DNA of 64,000 nucleotides from Flavobacteriales bacterium UBA4466 (GTDB lineage Bacteria > Bacteroidota > Bacteroidia > Flavobacteriales_D > Crocinitomicaceae), in the NCBI GenBank assembly GCA_905182335.1, contig CAJJBE010000005.1, forward strand, positions 279,516 to 343,515. Direction: 5' to 3'. The stretch's first letter is position 1. Each line of letters begins with the position of its first letter. Positions 8,130-18,152 of this stretch are shown here, one piece after another. The position numbers and the translations under genes are program-made. The notes below the pieces were generated by a model. It saw only the letters and a list, made by a program, of their open reading frames with translations. It had not been told where the DNA came from and did not search any database.

Positions 8130-9251
8130 TTGAAGAGTTTTGAAGAATTAGGTGTACAGAATGGCTTTATTAAAGGTTTGGCTGAATTGGGGATTATCGA
8201 ACCGACTGACATCCAAGAACGAGTTATTCCAGTTTTATTGGAAGGTGCTACACATTTAATAGGTCAAGCTCAAACAGGAACAGGAAAAACAGCGGCCTTT
8301 GGGTTACCACTATTACAGCAAATAGACCCAAATCTAAATGAGATTCAAGGGTTAATCCTTTGTCCAACACGCGAGTTAGGACAACAGGTTGCAAAGCAAC
8401 TATTTAAGTTTACTAAATTCTCTGAAAAGATTTTTGTTGAAGCAGTTTATGGCGGTGAACATATTGATCGTCAAATATCAAATTTGCAAAGAACAACACA
8501 TATTGTAGTTGCAACACCAGGTCGTTTAATTGATTTAGTAAAAAGAAAAGCTGTTGATTTACGAAATGTAAAAACAGTTATTCTTGATGAGGCTGATGAG
8601 ATGTTGAGTATGGGGTTCAAGAAAGAGTTGGATGAAATTATGTCTTTCGTTTCAAAGGTTGAAAGTAAGTGGTTGTTTTCAGCTACAATGCCATCCGGAA
8701 TTCAAGATATTATCAAAAAGCACATGTCGGCGGACTCCATCAGAATAGAGGTTAATACAAAAGATGTTGTAAATAAAAAAATTACACATCAATATATTGT
8801 GTGTGAGGATAATGAAAAGCTACATGTTTTATTGCAATTCCTTAAATCAGAACATAAAAATAGAGGTGTTATTTTCTGTAGAACAAAGGTGATGGCTCAA
8901 AAATTAGCAAAACAGTTGATTGCCAAAAATGTAGCTACTGATGCTCTTCATGGAGATTTACTTCAAAAAGAACGTGATAAAGTAATGCGTGCATTCAAAA
9001 ACGAATCTCTTCAAATTTTGGTGGCTACAGATGTTGCTGCAAGAGGAATTGATATTGCAGGGCTATCATATGTTGCACATTACCAGCTTCCTGAAAGTGA
9101 TGAATATTATACACATCGATCAGGAAGAACAGCGCGTGCAGGGAAAGAAGGGGTTTCTTTCTGTTTGGTTAATACCAAAGAAGTGAAAGTTCTACGTAAC
9201 TATGAAAGAACATTAGGAATAGGTTTTAAGCAACTTCGCGAAACTAAATAA
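8130..9251 (+). CDS. DEAD-box RNA helicase (TTG start)
   Basis: This is an ATP-dependent RNA helicase of the DEAD-box family, likely acting in ribosome assembly or RNA decay. The motifs are in order: Q motif region (PTDIQ), Walker A AQTGTGKT, PTRELGQQ, TPGRL, DEAD, SAT, ATDVAARGID and HRSGRTARAG. The 373-aa protein is essentially the two-domain core, ending right after it, with no DbpA or CsdA-type tail. An in-frame stop at 8115 leaves TTG at 8130 as the only start that keeps the conserved N-terminus (KSFEELG). Its TAA (9249-9251) directly abuts the stop of the convergent photolyase gene. Confidence 0.93.
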   Translation: MKSFEELGVQNGFIKGLAELGIIEPTDIQERVIPVLLEGATHLIGQAQTGTGKTAAFGLPLLQQIDPNLNEIQGLILCPTRELGQQVAKQLFKFTKFSEKIFVEAVYGGEHIDRQISNLQRTTHIVVATPGRLIDLVKRKAVDLRNVKTVILDEADEMLSMGFKKELDEIMSFVSKVESKWLFSATMPSGIQDIIKKHMSADSIRIEVNTKDVVNKKITHQYIVCEDNEKLHVLLQFLKSEHKNRGVIFCRTKVMAQKLAKQLIAKNVATDALHGDLLQKERDKVMRAFKNESLQILVATDVAARGIDIAGLSYVAHYQLPESDEYYTHRSGRTARAGKEGVSFCLVNTKEVKVLRNYERTLGIGFKQLRETK

Positions 9252-10532
9252 TTATTCTAAGCCTTTCTTGTAAGTTGATAAGGCACGTTCTCTAGCAAAT
9301 TTATGGTCAACCATAGGTTGTGGGTAAGTCAGCTCCTGCAAATCTTCAACCCATGAGTTAATGTATATGTGGTTTTTATCGAATTTTTTTAGTTGTTCAA
9401 TCGGATTGAATATTCTGAAATAAGGTGCAGAATCACATCCTGTTCCTGATGCCCATTGCCAATTTCCATTGTTAGCGGATAAATCGTAGTCGAGTAGTTT
9501 TTGAGCAAAATATGCTTCTCCCCATTTCCAATCAATAAGTAAGTGTTTACAGAGAAAGCCTGCAACTACCATTCGAACTCGATTATGCATATATCCAGTC
9601 CGGTTTAATTGACGCATACCAGAGTCAACGATAGGGTAACCAGTTTTCCCTTCACACCACAGCTTAAAATCAGCTTCGTTATTTCTCCATTGAATTCCAT
9701 CATACTTCGATTTAAAATTTGAATGAACCACTTTTGGAAAATGAAATAAGATTTGCATGAAGAATTCACGCCAAATTAGTTCACTTAAGAATGTCGCATT
9801 ATTTGTTTTATTCAATACGATTGCTTCACGTACTGAAACAGTTCCAAAACGCAAATGTGGGCTCAAGTAACTAGTTCCATCTATTTCTGGAAAGTTTCGA
9901 ATGTTCTCGTATTCCGATATTTTATTGAAAGTGTATGGTTGAACTTTTATCTTAGATGGAATAAACCCAATTTCTTCTAATGTTGGAAAAGAAGATTCTA
10001 ATGGTTTAAATTCATTAAATTTAAGCACTGTTTCAGGACTGTAATCACCATTGTAAAAGACACTAAGCCACTTGTTTTTGAATGGCGTAAATACTGTATA
10101 TGGTAAGCCATCAGCTTTAATAATTTCATTTTCTTCAAAAATGACTTGATCTTTATGTTGATGTAATTTAATTCTATACTTCTCAAGTAATAGCTCAACT
10201 TCCAAATCTCGTTGTATCGCGTAAGGTTCGTAATCTTTATTGATGTAGACATCAGAGATAGAATGTTTTTCGATAATTTTACGCCAAACATCTATTGGGT
10301 TTCCATGATAGCATTGAATAGCACTTCCATGTTTTTTTAGTTTATCATTAATTTGAGTCAAAGTCTCATGGATAAAACCAAGACGAGCATCATCTTTTTC
10401 TAGATCATCTAAAATATTGGCGTCAAAAATAAAGACAGGGATTACTTTTTTTCCAGATTCAAGTGCAGCGTTGAGTGCAGTGTTGTCTAGTAGTCTTAAA
10501 TCTCTTCGGAACCAAAAAATAGATGTTTGCAT
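9252..10532 (-). CDS. phrB: Deoxyribodipyrimidine photolyase (cryptochrome/photolyase family)
   Basis: This blue-light-driven flavoenzyme would repair cyclobutane pyrimidine dimers. The 426-aa protein has an N-terminal alpha/beta antenna domain beginning IFWFRRDLRLLDN and a C-terminal FAD domain. Family signatures there include TSYLSPHLRFG, WREFFMQ, GYMHNRVRMVVA and DLSANNGNWQWASGTG. These match class I CPD photolyases; a role as a photoreceptor cryptochrome cannot be excluded from sequence alone. It is convergent with the helicase gene with zero bases between the two stops. It suggests a sunlit, aerobic habitat. Confidence 0.93.
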   Translation of the reverse strand: MQTSIFWFRRDLRLLDNTALNAALESGKKVIPVFIFDANILDDLEKDDARLGFIHETLTQINDKLKKHGSAIQCYHGNPIDVWRKIIEKHSISDVYINKDYEPYAIQRDLEVELLLEKYRIKLHQHKDQVIFEENEIIKADGLPYTVFTPFKNKWLSVFYNGDYSPETVLKFNEFKPLESSFPTLEEIGFIPSKIKVQPYTFNKISEYENIRNFPEIDGTSYLSPHLRFGTVSVREAIVLNKTNNATFLSELIWREFFMQILFHFPKVVHSNFKSKYDGIQWRNNEADFKLWCEGKTGYPIVDSGMRQLNRTGYMHNRVRMVVAGFLCKHLLIDWKWGEAYFAQKLLDYDLSANNGNWQWASGTGCDSAPYFRIFNPIEQLKKFDKNHIYINSWVEDLQELTYPQPMVDHKFARERALSTYKKGLE

Positions 10533-10638
10533 AACATAAAAATAAGAACTCTTTTCATCAAATGTTAGAATAAAGTAAATTCTTTGAATCCTTTTTTATG
10601 ATGTCATCATCGATTAATTAGGAAGGATTATTTGATGT

Positions 10639-10685
10639 GCGCACCAAAGTAAAATCGGGATTTTTTTGTGCTTTACTTTTTGCGC
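10639..10685. promoter_or_regulatory. Imperfect inverted repeat upstream of icmF
   Basis: GCGCACCAAAGTAAA (10639-10653) faces TTTACTTTTTGCGC (10672-10685) across an 18-bp spacer, with outer GCGC and inner AAAGTAAA arms exact. The right arm ends 9 bp before the candidate -7 box at 10695, so a bound protein would cover the -33 region. It could be an operator for icmF or a structured leader. No regulator is identified. Confidence 0.35.
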
Positions 10686-10694
10686 TTAAATCCT

Positions 10695-10702
10695 TATTTT
10701 TG
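10695..10702 (+). promoter_or_regulatory. Candidate -7 box (TATTTTTG) for icmF
   Basis: This is an exact match to TAnnTTTG, 33 bp before the icmF ATG. A TTTA at 10672-10675 gives a roughly 19-bp spacing as a possible, imperfect -33 element. Confidence 0.42.
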
Positions 10703-10735
10703 CAATGCTTGATAAAAGCACAAAGAATTTGATTT

Positions 10736-13700
10736 ATGGATAAAATAGAAACGTATAAGCCAAAAAATAAAGTAAGGATAGTTACGGCTGCTGCCTTATT
10801 TGATGGTCACGATGCTGCTATAAACATCATGAGAAGAATTATCCAAACTACTGGCGTAGAAGTGATTCATTTAGGGCATGATCGTAGTGTTGATGAGGTT
10901 GTCAACTGTGCTATTCAGGAAGATGCGAATGCTATCGCAATCACTTCGTACCAAGGGGGGCACAATGAGTACTTCAAATATATGTACGATTTATTGAAAG
11001 AGCGTGGTGCTGAACACATCAAAATTTTCGGAGGTGGAGGTGGAGTTATTCTTCCCAGTGAGATTAAAGATCTTATAGATTACGGTATTACTCGTATCTA
11101 TTCTCCAGATGATGGTCGTAAAATGGGATTGCAGGGAATGATTAATGACCTTGTAGAGCAATCTGATTACGCGATAGGTGATACATTAAATGTTGACATT
11201 GTAAGCTTAGCGAAAAAAGAAATTGGAGCAATAGCACGTGTTATTTCTTCAGCAGAGAACTTCCCTGAAGTGGCAAAGGCGGCTTTAAATAAAATAATAG
11301 AAAAAAATAAAACATCAAACACACCGGTGTTAGGGATTACAGGTACTGGTGGCTCTGGTAAATCTTCGTTAGTTGATGAGTTAGTTAGACGGTTTTTAAT
11401 TGACTTCCCTGAAAAAACGATTGGGCTTATTTCAGTCGACCCATCCAAAAGAAAAACGGGTGGTGCACTTTTAGGGGATAGAATTAGAATGAATGCAATT
11501 AATAATAGTCGTGTTTATATGCGTTCATTGGCAACACGTCAGTCTAATCTAGCGCTATCAAAATATGTAAATGAAGCGGTTGAGGTATTAAAGGCTGCAG
11601 AATTTGACATCATCATTTTAGAAACTTCAGGCATTGGTCAATCTGATACGGAGATAATAGAGCATTCGGATACATCTTTATATGTAATGACCCCAGAGTT
11701 TGGAGCTGCAACACAGTTAGAGAAAATTGATATGTTAGATTTCGCTGATTTAGTAGCGATCAACAAATTCGATAAAAGAGGTTCTCTAGACGCATTGAGA
11801 GATGTGAAAAAACAATACATGCGTAATAACAACTTGTGGGATACGCATCAAGATGATCTACCTGTATTCGGAACAATTGCCTCTCAATTCAACGACCCAG
11901 GAATGAATACGCTTTACAAAGCGATTATTGATAAGGTAGTTGAGAAAACTGGAGCTGATTTGAAATCAAACTTTGAAATTTCGAAAGAAATGAGCGAGAA
12001 GATTTTTGTCATTCCACCAAATAGAACAAGGTACTTATCTGAAATTTCAGAAAGCAATAGAGCATACGATTCAAGAGCAGAGGCTCAACAAGATGTTGCT
12101 CAAAAATTATATGGTATTTTTAAAACAATTGAAACGATTGTTGACCAAGAACTTTTATTAGATAAAACTGGAATTGATTCAGAATCCCTTTCAATTGTGA
12201 AATCAGAAGACCAAGCTTTCTTAAAGCTACTCAATGGTCAGTTTGACCGTGTTAAAATGGACTTAGATCCATATAACTGGGAAGTAATTACTGGTTGGTC
12301 AGAGAAAGTGAATAAATACAAAACCCCAATTTATTCATTTAAAGTAAGAGACAAAGAGATTAGTATAAAAACGCATTCAGAGTCCTTGTCACACACTCAA
12401 ATTCCAAAGGTGTCTTTACCTAAGTATTCTGCTTGGGGAGATGTTTTAAAATGGTGCTTACAAGAGAATGTACCGGGAGAATTCCCTTATGCTTCAGGGC
12501 TTTACCCATTTAAACGCACAGGAGAAGATCCATCTAGAATGTTTGCCGGAGAAGGAGGTCCAGAGCGTACTAATAAACGTTTTCACTATGTGAGTGTGGG
12601 AATGCCAGCAGCACGTTTATCAACGGCATTTGATTCTGTAACTCTTTATGGAAACGATCCAGGTTTACGACCAGACATTTATGGTAAGATTGGTAATGCC
12701 GGTGTTTCTATATGCTGTTTAGATGATGCTAAGAAGTTATACTCAGGTTTTGATTTAGCAGATCCAAAAACATCCGTTTCAATGACTATTAATGGTCCAG
12801 CACCTATGTTATTAGGTTTTTTTATGAATGCTGCTATTGATCAACAATGTGAGAAATACATTAAAGAAAATGGATTAGAAGTTGAGGTAACAGCTAAAAT
12901 AGAAGCTATTTACAAAACGAAAGGAGTTGCGAGACCAAAATACCAAGGAGATTTACCTGAAGGAAATAATGGTTTAGGTTTGTTTTTATTGGGTATAACT
13001 GGTGATCAAGTAATCCCTGCCGATGTTTATACTGAGATTAAAGCATACACACTAAGCTCTGTTCGTGGAACAGTTCAAGCAGATATTTTAAAAGAAGATC
13101 AAGCCCAAAATACGTGTATTTTCTCTACAGAATTTGCCTTGCGTTTAATGGGAGATGTTCAAGAATACTTTATTGAAAAGAACGTACGTAACTTTTACTC
13201 AGTATCTATTTCTGGCTATCATATTGCTGAAGCGGGAGCAAATCCTGTTACACAATTAGCATTGACGTTGGCAAATGGTTTTACCTATGTTGAGTATTAT
13301 TTAAGTCGTGGAATGGATATCAATAAATTCGGACCAAATCTGTCGTTTTTCTTTTCAAATGGTATTGATGCTGAGTATGCAGTTATAGGACGTGTTGCTC
13401 GTAAGATATGGGCGAAAGCAATGAAGGATAAGTATGGAGCTAATTCAAGAGCTCAAATGTTGAAATATCATATTCAAACTTCGGGACGTTCATTGCACGC
13501 ACAAGAAATTGATTTCAATGATATTCGTACAACCTTACAAGCTTTATATGCGATTTACGACAATTGTAACTCGTTACATACAAATGCATACGATGAAGCT
13601 ATTACAACTCCAACAGAGGCTTCTGTGCGTAGAGCAATGGCAATTCAATTGATTATTAATAAAGAACTTGGATTGACTTCTAATGAGAACCCGATTCAAG

Positions 13701-14158
13701 GATCCTTTATTATTGAAGAATTAACCGATCTAGTTGAAGAAGCTGTATTGCTAGAATTTGATCGTATTACTGAAAGAGGTGGTGTTTTAGGTGCAATGGA
13801 AACAATGTATCAACGTTCTAAAATTCAAGAAGAGTCACTTTATTATGAAACCTTAAAGCATAATGGTGATTTTCCCATTATTGGTGTGAATACGTTTCTA
13901 AGTAAAGATGGTTCTCCAACGGTTACTCCAGATGAGGTGATTCGTGCAACTGAAGAAGAAAAGAAATATCAGATTGAAATGCTAGGAGAGCTCCATAAGA
14001 TGCATAATACAAAGAAGATGATGAAAAACCTTCAAAATGCTGCAGTTAATAATGAAAATATCTTTGACAAACTGATGGAAGTATGTAAAGTAGCTTCTTT
14101 AGGTGAAGTTACCTCTGCATTATTTGAAGTTGGTGGTCAATATAGAAGAAATATGTAA
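10736..14158 (+). CDS. icmF: Fused isobutyryl-CoA mutase IcmF
   Basis: IcmF is an adenosylcobalamin enzyme interconverting isobutyryl-CoA and n-butyryl-CoA, with its own G-protein chaperone in the same chain. The 1140-aa protein shows the three expected blocks. First is a B12-binding domain (about 12-140, DGHD with His25 as lower ligand, then FGGGGG near 100). Second is a MeaB-like GTPase (Walker A GTGGSGKS at 203-210, NKFDKRG near 340). Third is a mutase TIM barrel from about 560 ([45 protein letters not shown]). Methylmalonyl-CoA mutase has no internal G domain, so IcmF is the better call. It stands alone behind its own promoter; the E1 and GDH genes nearby fit valine/leucine catabolism. 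Confidence 0.95.
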   Translation: MDKIETYKPKNKVRIVTAAALFDGHDAAINIMRRIIQTTGVEVIHLGHDRSVDEVVNCAIQEDANAIAITSYQGGHNEYFKYMYDLLKERGAEHIKIFGGGGGVILPSEIKDLIDYGITRIYSPDDGRKMGLQGMINDLVEQSDYAIGDTLNVDIVSLAKKEIGAIARVISSAENFPEVAKAALNKIIEKNKTSNTPVLGITGTGGSGKSSLVDELVRRFLIDFPEKTIGLISVDPSKRKTGGALLGDRIRMNAINNSRVYMRSLATRQSNLALSKYVNEAVEVLKAAEFDIIILETSGIGQSDTEIIEHSDTSLYVMTPEFGAATQLEKIDMLDFADLVAINKFDKRGSLDALRDVKKQYMRNNNLWDTHQDDLPVFGTIASQFNDPGMNTLYKAIIDKVVEKTGADLKSNFEISKEMSEKIFVIPPNRTRYLSEISESNRAYDSRAEAQQDVAQKLYGIFKTIETIVDQELLLDKTGIDSESLSIVKSEDQAFLKLLNGQFDRVKMDLDPYNWEVITGWSEKVNKYKTPIYSFKVRDKEISIKTHSESLSHTQIPKVSLPKYSAWGDVLKWCLQENVPGEFPYASGLYPFKRTGEDPSRMFAGEGGPERTNKRFHYVSVGMPAARLSTAFDSVTLYGNDPGLRPDIYGKIGNAGVSICCLDDAKKLYSGFDLADPKTSVSMTINGPAPMLLGFFMNAAIDQQCEKYIKENGLEVEVTAKIEAIYKTKGVARPKYQGDLPEGNNGLGLFLLGITGDQVIPADVYTEIKAYTLSSVRGTVQADILKEDQAQNTCIFSTEFALRLMGDVQEYFIEKNVRNFYSVSISGYHIAEAGANPVTQLALTLANGFTYVEYYLSRGMDINKFGPNLSFFFSNGIDAEYAVIGRVARKIWAKAMKDKYGANSRAQMLKYHIQTSGRSLHAQEIDFNDIRTTLQALYAIYDNCNSLHTNAYDEAITTPTEASVRRAMAIQLIINKELGLTSNENPIQGSFIIEELTDLVEEAVLLEFDRITERGGVLGAMETMYQRSKIQEESLYYETLKHNGDFPIIGVNTFLSKDGSPTVTPDEVIRATEEEKKYQIEMLGELHKMHNTKKMMKNLQNAAVNNENIFDKLMEVCKVASLGEVTSALFEVGGQYRRNM

Positions 14159-14222
14159 TAGTTTTAGTATATTATTTATGTTGTTCTTATGACAATTTAA
14201 TGCAGGTTTTAACTTCAATCTC

Positions 14223-16493
14223 ATGAAGGGGTTCTTATTTTTAATTACATGTGCCATTGCTTTAAGTAATTTAGCTCAACAGCTATGTCCAATAATACCA
14301 ACACCTTCGATTTATGAGGTAAATAAAGGAGAGTTATACATTGTAGATAAGTTGTTCCTAGACTACTCTTTTATCCCTCAGAATATTTCTGAATTCTTAA
14401 GAAATGAATTGAATATACAATTCAATATCGCTTTAGAGCAGGAAAAAGATGATCCTAAAATTATTTTTTCGAGAATATCTAATGTTCCTAAGACCTACTA
14501 TTCGATTACTATTAATGATAATATTGAGATTCAGTATAATTCAGACGCAAGTTGCTTTTATGCCGTTAATTCTTTACTTCAGCTTATAAATGGAGAGCAG
14601 GGAAAATGGAATATAAAGAAATCTAAAGTGATTGATTCACCTAAGTTTGAGTGGCGCGGGTTACACCTCGATGTCAGCCGGCACTTCTTTTCAGTAGATG
14701 AGGTCAAGAAGTTCATCGATATTATGGCAATGTACAAATTCAATACCTTTCATTGGCACTTAACAGACGACCAAGGTTGGAGAATTGAAATTAAGCAATA
14801 TCCGAAACTAACTGAAATTGGGGCTTATCGAGATAGTACAGTCTATGGGCATTACAGTCGATCACCAAGGTCTTATACAGTCGAAAATTATGGGGGGTTT
14901 TATACGCAAGAAGAAATTAAAGATGTCGTTACTTATGCACAATCTAAATATGTTACCATCGTACCTGAAATTGAAATGCCCGGGCATAGTAGGGCTGCAT
15001 TATCTGCTTATCCAGAGCTGTCCTGTGATGGAGTAATAAAGTCTGTTCCTGGCTTATGGGGTGTTTTTGATGATATTTATTGTTCAAAGGAAGAGTCAAT
15101 CATTTTTATGCAAAATGTACTGGAGGAGGTTATTGAGTTATTCCCTTCTGAATACATTCATATTGGGGGGGATGAAGCTCCAAAAATAAGATGGAAATCT
15201 TGTTCTAATTGTCAACAAGTGATTAAATCGAAAGGATTAAAAGATGAATATGAACTTCAGAGTTATTTCATAAAACGTATGGATCGGTTTTTAACTGAAA
15301 AAGGAAAAAAGCTAATAGGTTGGGATGAAATCCTGGAGGGTGGCCTTTCACCTAATGCTGCAGTAATGTCTTGGCGAGGTGATAAAGGAGGGAAAGAAGC
15401 GGCATCTCAAGGTCATTATGTTGTCATGTCTCCAAATACACATTGTTATTTTGATTACTATCAAAGTAGTCACCCAGATGAACCTCTTGCAATTGGTGGT
15501 TATTTACCTTTAAAGAAAGTTTACGACTTTAATCCAATTCCAGAAGGGATGAACGATTTTGATGCCGATTATATTCTTGGAGGACAAGCAAATTTATGGT
15601 CTGAGTATATGCCAACAATGTCGCAAGTTGAGTATATGACCTATCCACGTGCACTAGCACTAATTCAAAGTTTATGGTGCTTTTCAAAACCAAGTTATGA
15701 TGATTTTTTATCTGTTTATCTCGCGAAGCACCAAGATTATTTAAATAATCATAAGGTAAATTACGCTAATTCTATTCACTTTCCTCAATTAAATATAACA
15801 AGAAAAGAAGGTGGCATTAACCTTAATTTTACTGGGGCATATCAAGAATCAAAATTTGATGTTTTATTAGAGTGGTCAAACAATAATCTTAACCATTCTC
15901 TTAACTACCCAAATCTAGGATCACAAGATTCTATTTTTATTCCAAAAGCAAATAATTCCAAACGATCATATTTAAAGGTTAAGGTAAATTCTATGTCTAA
16001 TTCTGTGGAGGCGAATTATAATTTTGTGGTCACAGATGAGCTAGGTGCGAAAGTAGAATTAGTGACTCCGGCTCATCCAAAATATAATAACAATGGAAGC
16101 TTAAATTTAGTTGATGGAGTATGTGGCAGAAGACCTTGGAAGGGTAGTGAGTGGCTCGGATTTAATACCAATCGTGTAGAATTCATCATCGACTTAGAAG
16201 AAAAGAAGAAGGTAAGCGGTTTAGGAATTGGATTTTTAGAAGACAATGGCTCTTGGATATACTTACCTGAAAAAATACAAGTATTTAAGTCTAAGGATAA
16301 AGCCACTTGGAAAAGTACGAGTAAAGTTGACTTAAAAGATTGTGAAACACCTTTCTATAATCACGAATTCCACTTTAAAGGAAAATCACGTTATCTTAAA
16401 ATTGTAGTTTATGCAATAGACTTAATTCCAGAAGGGAAAGATGGAGTCGGACATGTGCCATGGACCTTTATTGATGAAATTGAAATATTTTGA
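14223..16493 (+). CDS. GH20 beta-N-acetylhexosaminidase, secreted
   Basis: This exo-acting glycoside hydrolase family 20 enzyme would release terminal GlcNAc/GalNAc, for example from chitin oligomers, glycans or peptidoglycan fragments. The 756-aa protein has a signal peptide (about 1-19) and a GH20b N-terminal domain. The catalytic barrel follows, with FEWRGLHLDVSRH, FHWHLTDDQGWR and the catalytic Asp-Glu pair in HIGGDEAP near residue 315. A C-terminal discoidin/F5-8-type beta-sandwich (about 620-756, from VDGVCGRRPWKGSEW) probably binds sugar. No T9SS tail is present, so it is likely periplasmic or outer-membrane associated. Its TGA overlaps the cutC start. Confidence 0.94.
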   Translation: MKGFLFLITCAIALSNLAQQLCPIIPTPSIYEVNKGELYIVDKLFLDYSFIPQNISEFLRNELNIQFNIALEQEKDDPKIIFSRISNVPKTYYSITINDNIEIQYNSDASCFYAVNSLLQLINGEQGKWNIKKSKVIDSPKFEWRGLHLDVSRHFFSVDEVKKFIDIMAMYKFNTFHWHLTDDQGWRIEIKQYPKLTEIGAYRDSTVYGHYSRSPRSYTVENYGGFYTQEEIKDVVTYAQSKYVTIVPEIEMPGHSRAALSAYPELSCDGVIKSVPGLWGVFDDIYCSKEESIIFMQNVLEEVIELFPSEYIHIGGDEAPKIRWKSCSNCQQVIKSKGLKDEYELQSYFIKRMDRFLTEKGKKLIGWDEILEGGLSPNAAVMSWRGDKGGKEAASQGHYVVMSPNTHCYFDYYQSSHPDEPLAIGGYLPLKKVYDFNPIPEGMNDFDADYILGGQANLWSEYMPTMSQVEYMTYPRALALIQSLWCFSKPSYDDFLSVYLAKHQDYLNNHKVNYANSIHFPQLNITRKEGGINLNFTGAYQESKFDVLLEWSNNNLNHSLNYPNLGSQDSIFIPKANNSKRSYLKVKVNSMSNSVEANYNFVVTDELGAKVELVTPAHPKYNNNGSLNLVDGVCGRRPWKGSEWLGFNTNRVEFIIDLEEKKKVSGLGIGFLEDNGSWIYLPEKIQVFKSKDKATWKSTSKVDLKDCETPFYNHEFHFKGKSRYLKIVVYAIDLIPEGKDGVGHVPWTFIDEIEIF

Positions 16494-17194
16494 TGCTTAT
16501 GAAACTAGAACTGTGCGCAGCTTCAATTGAGGCAATTAAAATCGCAAAAGAGTTAAATTTTGATAGAATAGAATTGTGCCAAAACTTAGAGCAAGGTGGT
16601 ATAACGCCATCACTAGGGTTGATTGATTATGCTTTGGCATATGGAGTAGAGACGCATGTACTTATTCGACCTAGGGTAGGGGGGTTTATTTACAATTGCG
16701 ACGAAATAGAAATAATCATTAGAGATATTCTTGTATGTAGTGAACTTGGAGTACACGGAGTTGTAATTGGAGCCCTTGATGAATTCGGTGAAATCCATAA
16801 AGGAGTAGTTACATTAATGTTAGAAAAGGCAAAAGGTATGGAGGTTACCTTTCACCGTGCTTTTGATGATACAGTGAATTATAAAAGGTCGATAGACATC
16901 CTTATTGAATTAGGTGTAAAACGTTTGCTTTCTTCGGGATTGGGTTCAAATGTAGAGCTAGGAATGAATAACCTTAAGGGAATGGTGGACTATGCTGAAG
17001 GTAGAATTGAAATTATGACAGGAGGAGGAGTTAACTTGAGTAATATTTCGAAAATTGCTAAGGAGGTTAAGCCGGATGCTATTCATTTTTCGGGAACACA
17101 AAAGTTTGTTCTCGATAAAAATTCAATGTTCTCAGAGACGATATTAAAACTCAATAAGGAAAAGGTAAAAAAACTGCAAAAAGCAGTAATTTAG
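16493..17194 (+). CDS. cutC: CutC family protein
   Basis: CutC is a TIM-barrel protein historically tied to copper homeostasis, though its real activity is unsettled. The 233-aa product starts (M)LMKLELCAAS and carries family segments RIELCQNLEQGGITPS, HVLIRPR, VTFHRAFDD, LLSSGLGSN and IMTGGGV. The ATG at 16493 overlaps the GH20 stop (TGATG). A second ATG at 16499 gives the usual CutC N-terminus MKLELCA and may be the true start. Coupling to a hexosaminidase suggests a job in glycan or amino-sugar use and not metal resistance; this is inference. It converges with the phosphorylase gene, overlapping it by 4 bp. Confidence 0.88.
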   Translation: MLMKLELCAASIEAIKIAKELNFDRIELCQNLEQGGITPSLGLIDYALAYGVETHVLIRPRVGGFIYNCDEIEIIIRDILVCSELGVHGVVIGALDEFGEIHKGVVTLMLEKAKGMEVTFHRAFDDTVNYKRSIDILIELGVKRLLSSGLGSNVELGMNNLKGMVDYAEGRIEIMTGGGVNLSNISKIAKEVKPDAIHFSGTQKFVLDKNSMFSETILKLNKEKVKKLQKAVI

Positions 17195-18054
17195 ATACGT
17201 CCTAATACGTATTTGATAAGTTTAATCATTTCATCATTATATCCTGCTGAAAACTCTTCTTTAGGACGATTAGCAATACCAAGACAGATTGTAGCACAAT
17301 TATGTCCTAATGCTTTTCCTACTGCGAATAAAGCAGAGCTTTCCATTTCAAAATTGACAATTCTATGATGACCAGACCTAAAAGCTGTCAATTGTTCGTT
17401 GATTTTAGAAACTTTATTTTTTAATCTTAATTGCCTTCCTTGGGGACCATAAAATCCACTTGAGGTTACTGTAATTCCATTAATTGTCTGATCAGAGCTC
17501 ATTTTGTCTTTGAGTATTTGTGAAGTCTTAGCTAAGTAAGGTTTTATTAATTTGGGTAGATCAACCTGAAATAAGATATCGTTTTTTAATCGTTCTTCTT
17601 CTTCCGTAAATGTGATGTCATAAAAATGAGCAATATTATCTAAGCCAAATGCGTATGTAGAAAGTATATATGAATGTATAGGGACTTCTGGCTGTAAAAT
17701 ACCACAAGTTCCAATTCGTATTATATCTAATGCTGTGAAATCTTGTTTATCTGTTCGATTTTTTAAGTTAATATTAACCAATGCATCCAATTCACTAATT
17801 GTAATGTCAATATTATCTGTTCCAATTCCTGTAGATAATACTGAAATACGCTTCCCTTGATAGATTCCAGTTTTACAGACAAATTCGCGGTGTTGAGAGG
17901 AATGCTCTATAGAGTCGAATAGAGAGGCTGCTAGATGTACACGATTTTGATCACCAACAAGTATAATCTTATTAGCAATATTTTCAGGAGAAAAGCCTAA
18001 GTGGTAAACATTACCATTCTTATCAAGGACTAATTCTGTAGGCGGATATTGCAT
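17191..18054 (-). CDS. Nucleoside phosphorylase (uridine phosphorylase-like)
   Basis: This is a cytoplasmic PNP/UDP-family phosphorylase, likely cleaving uridine or another nucleoside with phosphate in salvage. The 287-aa protein has the phosphate-binding segment ILVGDQNRV, the STGIGTDNIDI motif, RIGTCGILQ, and the ribose-site stretch NFEMESSALFAVG. These match uridine-phosphorylase-like members more closely than purine nucleoside phosphorylases, but substrate choice is not certain. Its stop overlaps the convergent cutC stop (17191-17194). Confidence 0.86.
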   Translation of the reverse strand: MQYPPTELVLDKNGNVYHLGFSPENIANKIILVGDQNRVHLAASLFDSIEHSSQHREFVCKTGIYQGKRISVLSTGIGTDNIDITISELDALVNINLKNRTDKQDFTALDIIRIGTCGILQPEVPIHSYILSTYAFGLDNIAHFYDITFTEEEERLKNDILFQVDLPKLIKPYLAKTSQILKDKMSSDQTINGITVTSSGFYGPQGRQLRLKNKVSKINEQLTAFRSGHHRIVNFEMESSALFAVGKALGHNCATICLGIANRPKEEFSAGYNDEMIKLIKYVLGRI

Positions 18055-18100
18055 GTATTTTATTTTTACTTATGTAAAAATAACCTTTTGCATTAGAACA

Positions 18101-18131
18101 GAAAAAAAGCGGCACCAAAAGATGACGCTTT
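18101..18131 (-). terminator. Rho-independent terminator after the DUF4197 gene
   Basis: On the minus strand AAAGCG-t-CATC-TTTT-GGTG-c-CGCTTT forms a stem with one mismatch, followed by four more T residues. It lies about 22 bp beyond the DUF4197 stop. Confidence 0.7.
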
Positions 18132-18152
18132 ATATATTTCTTTGACTGATGA

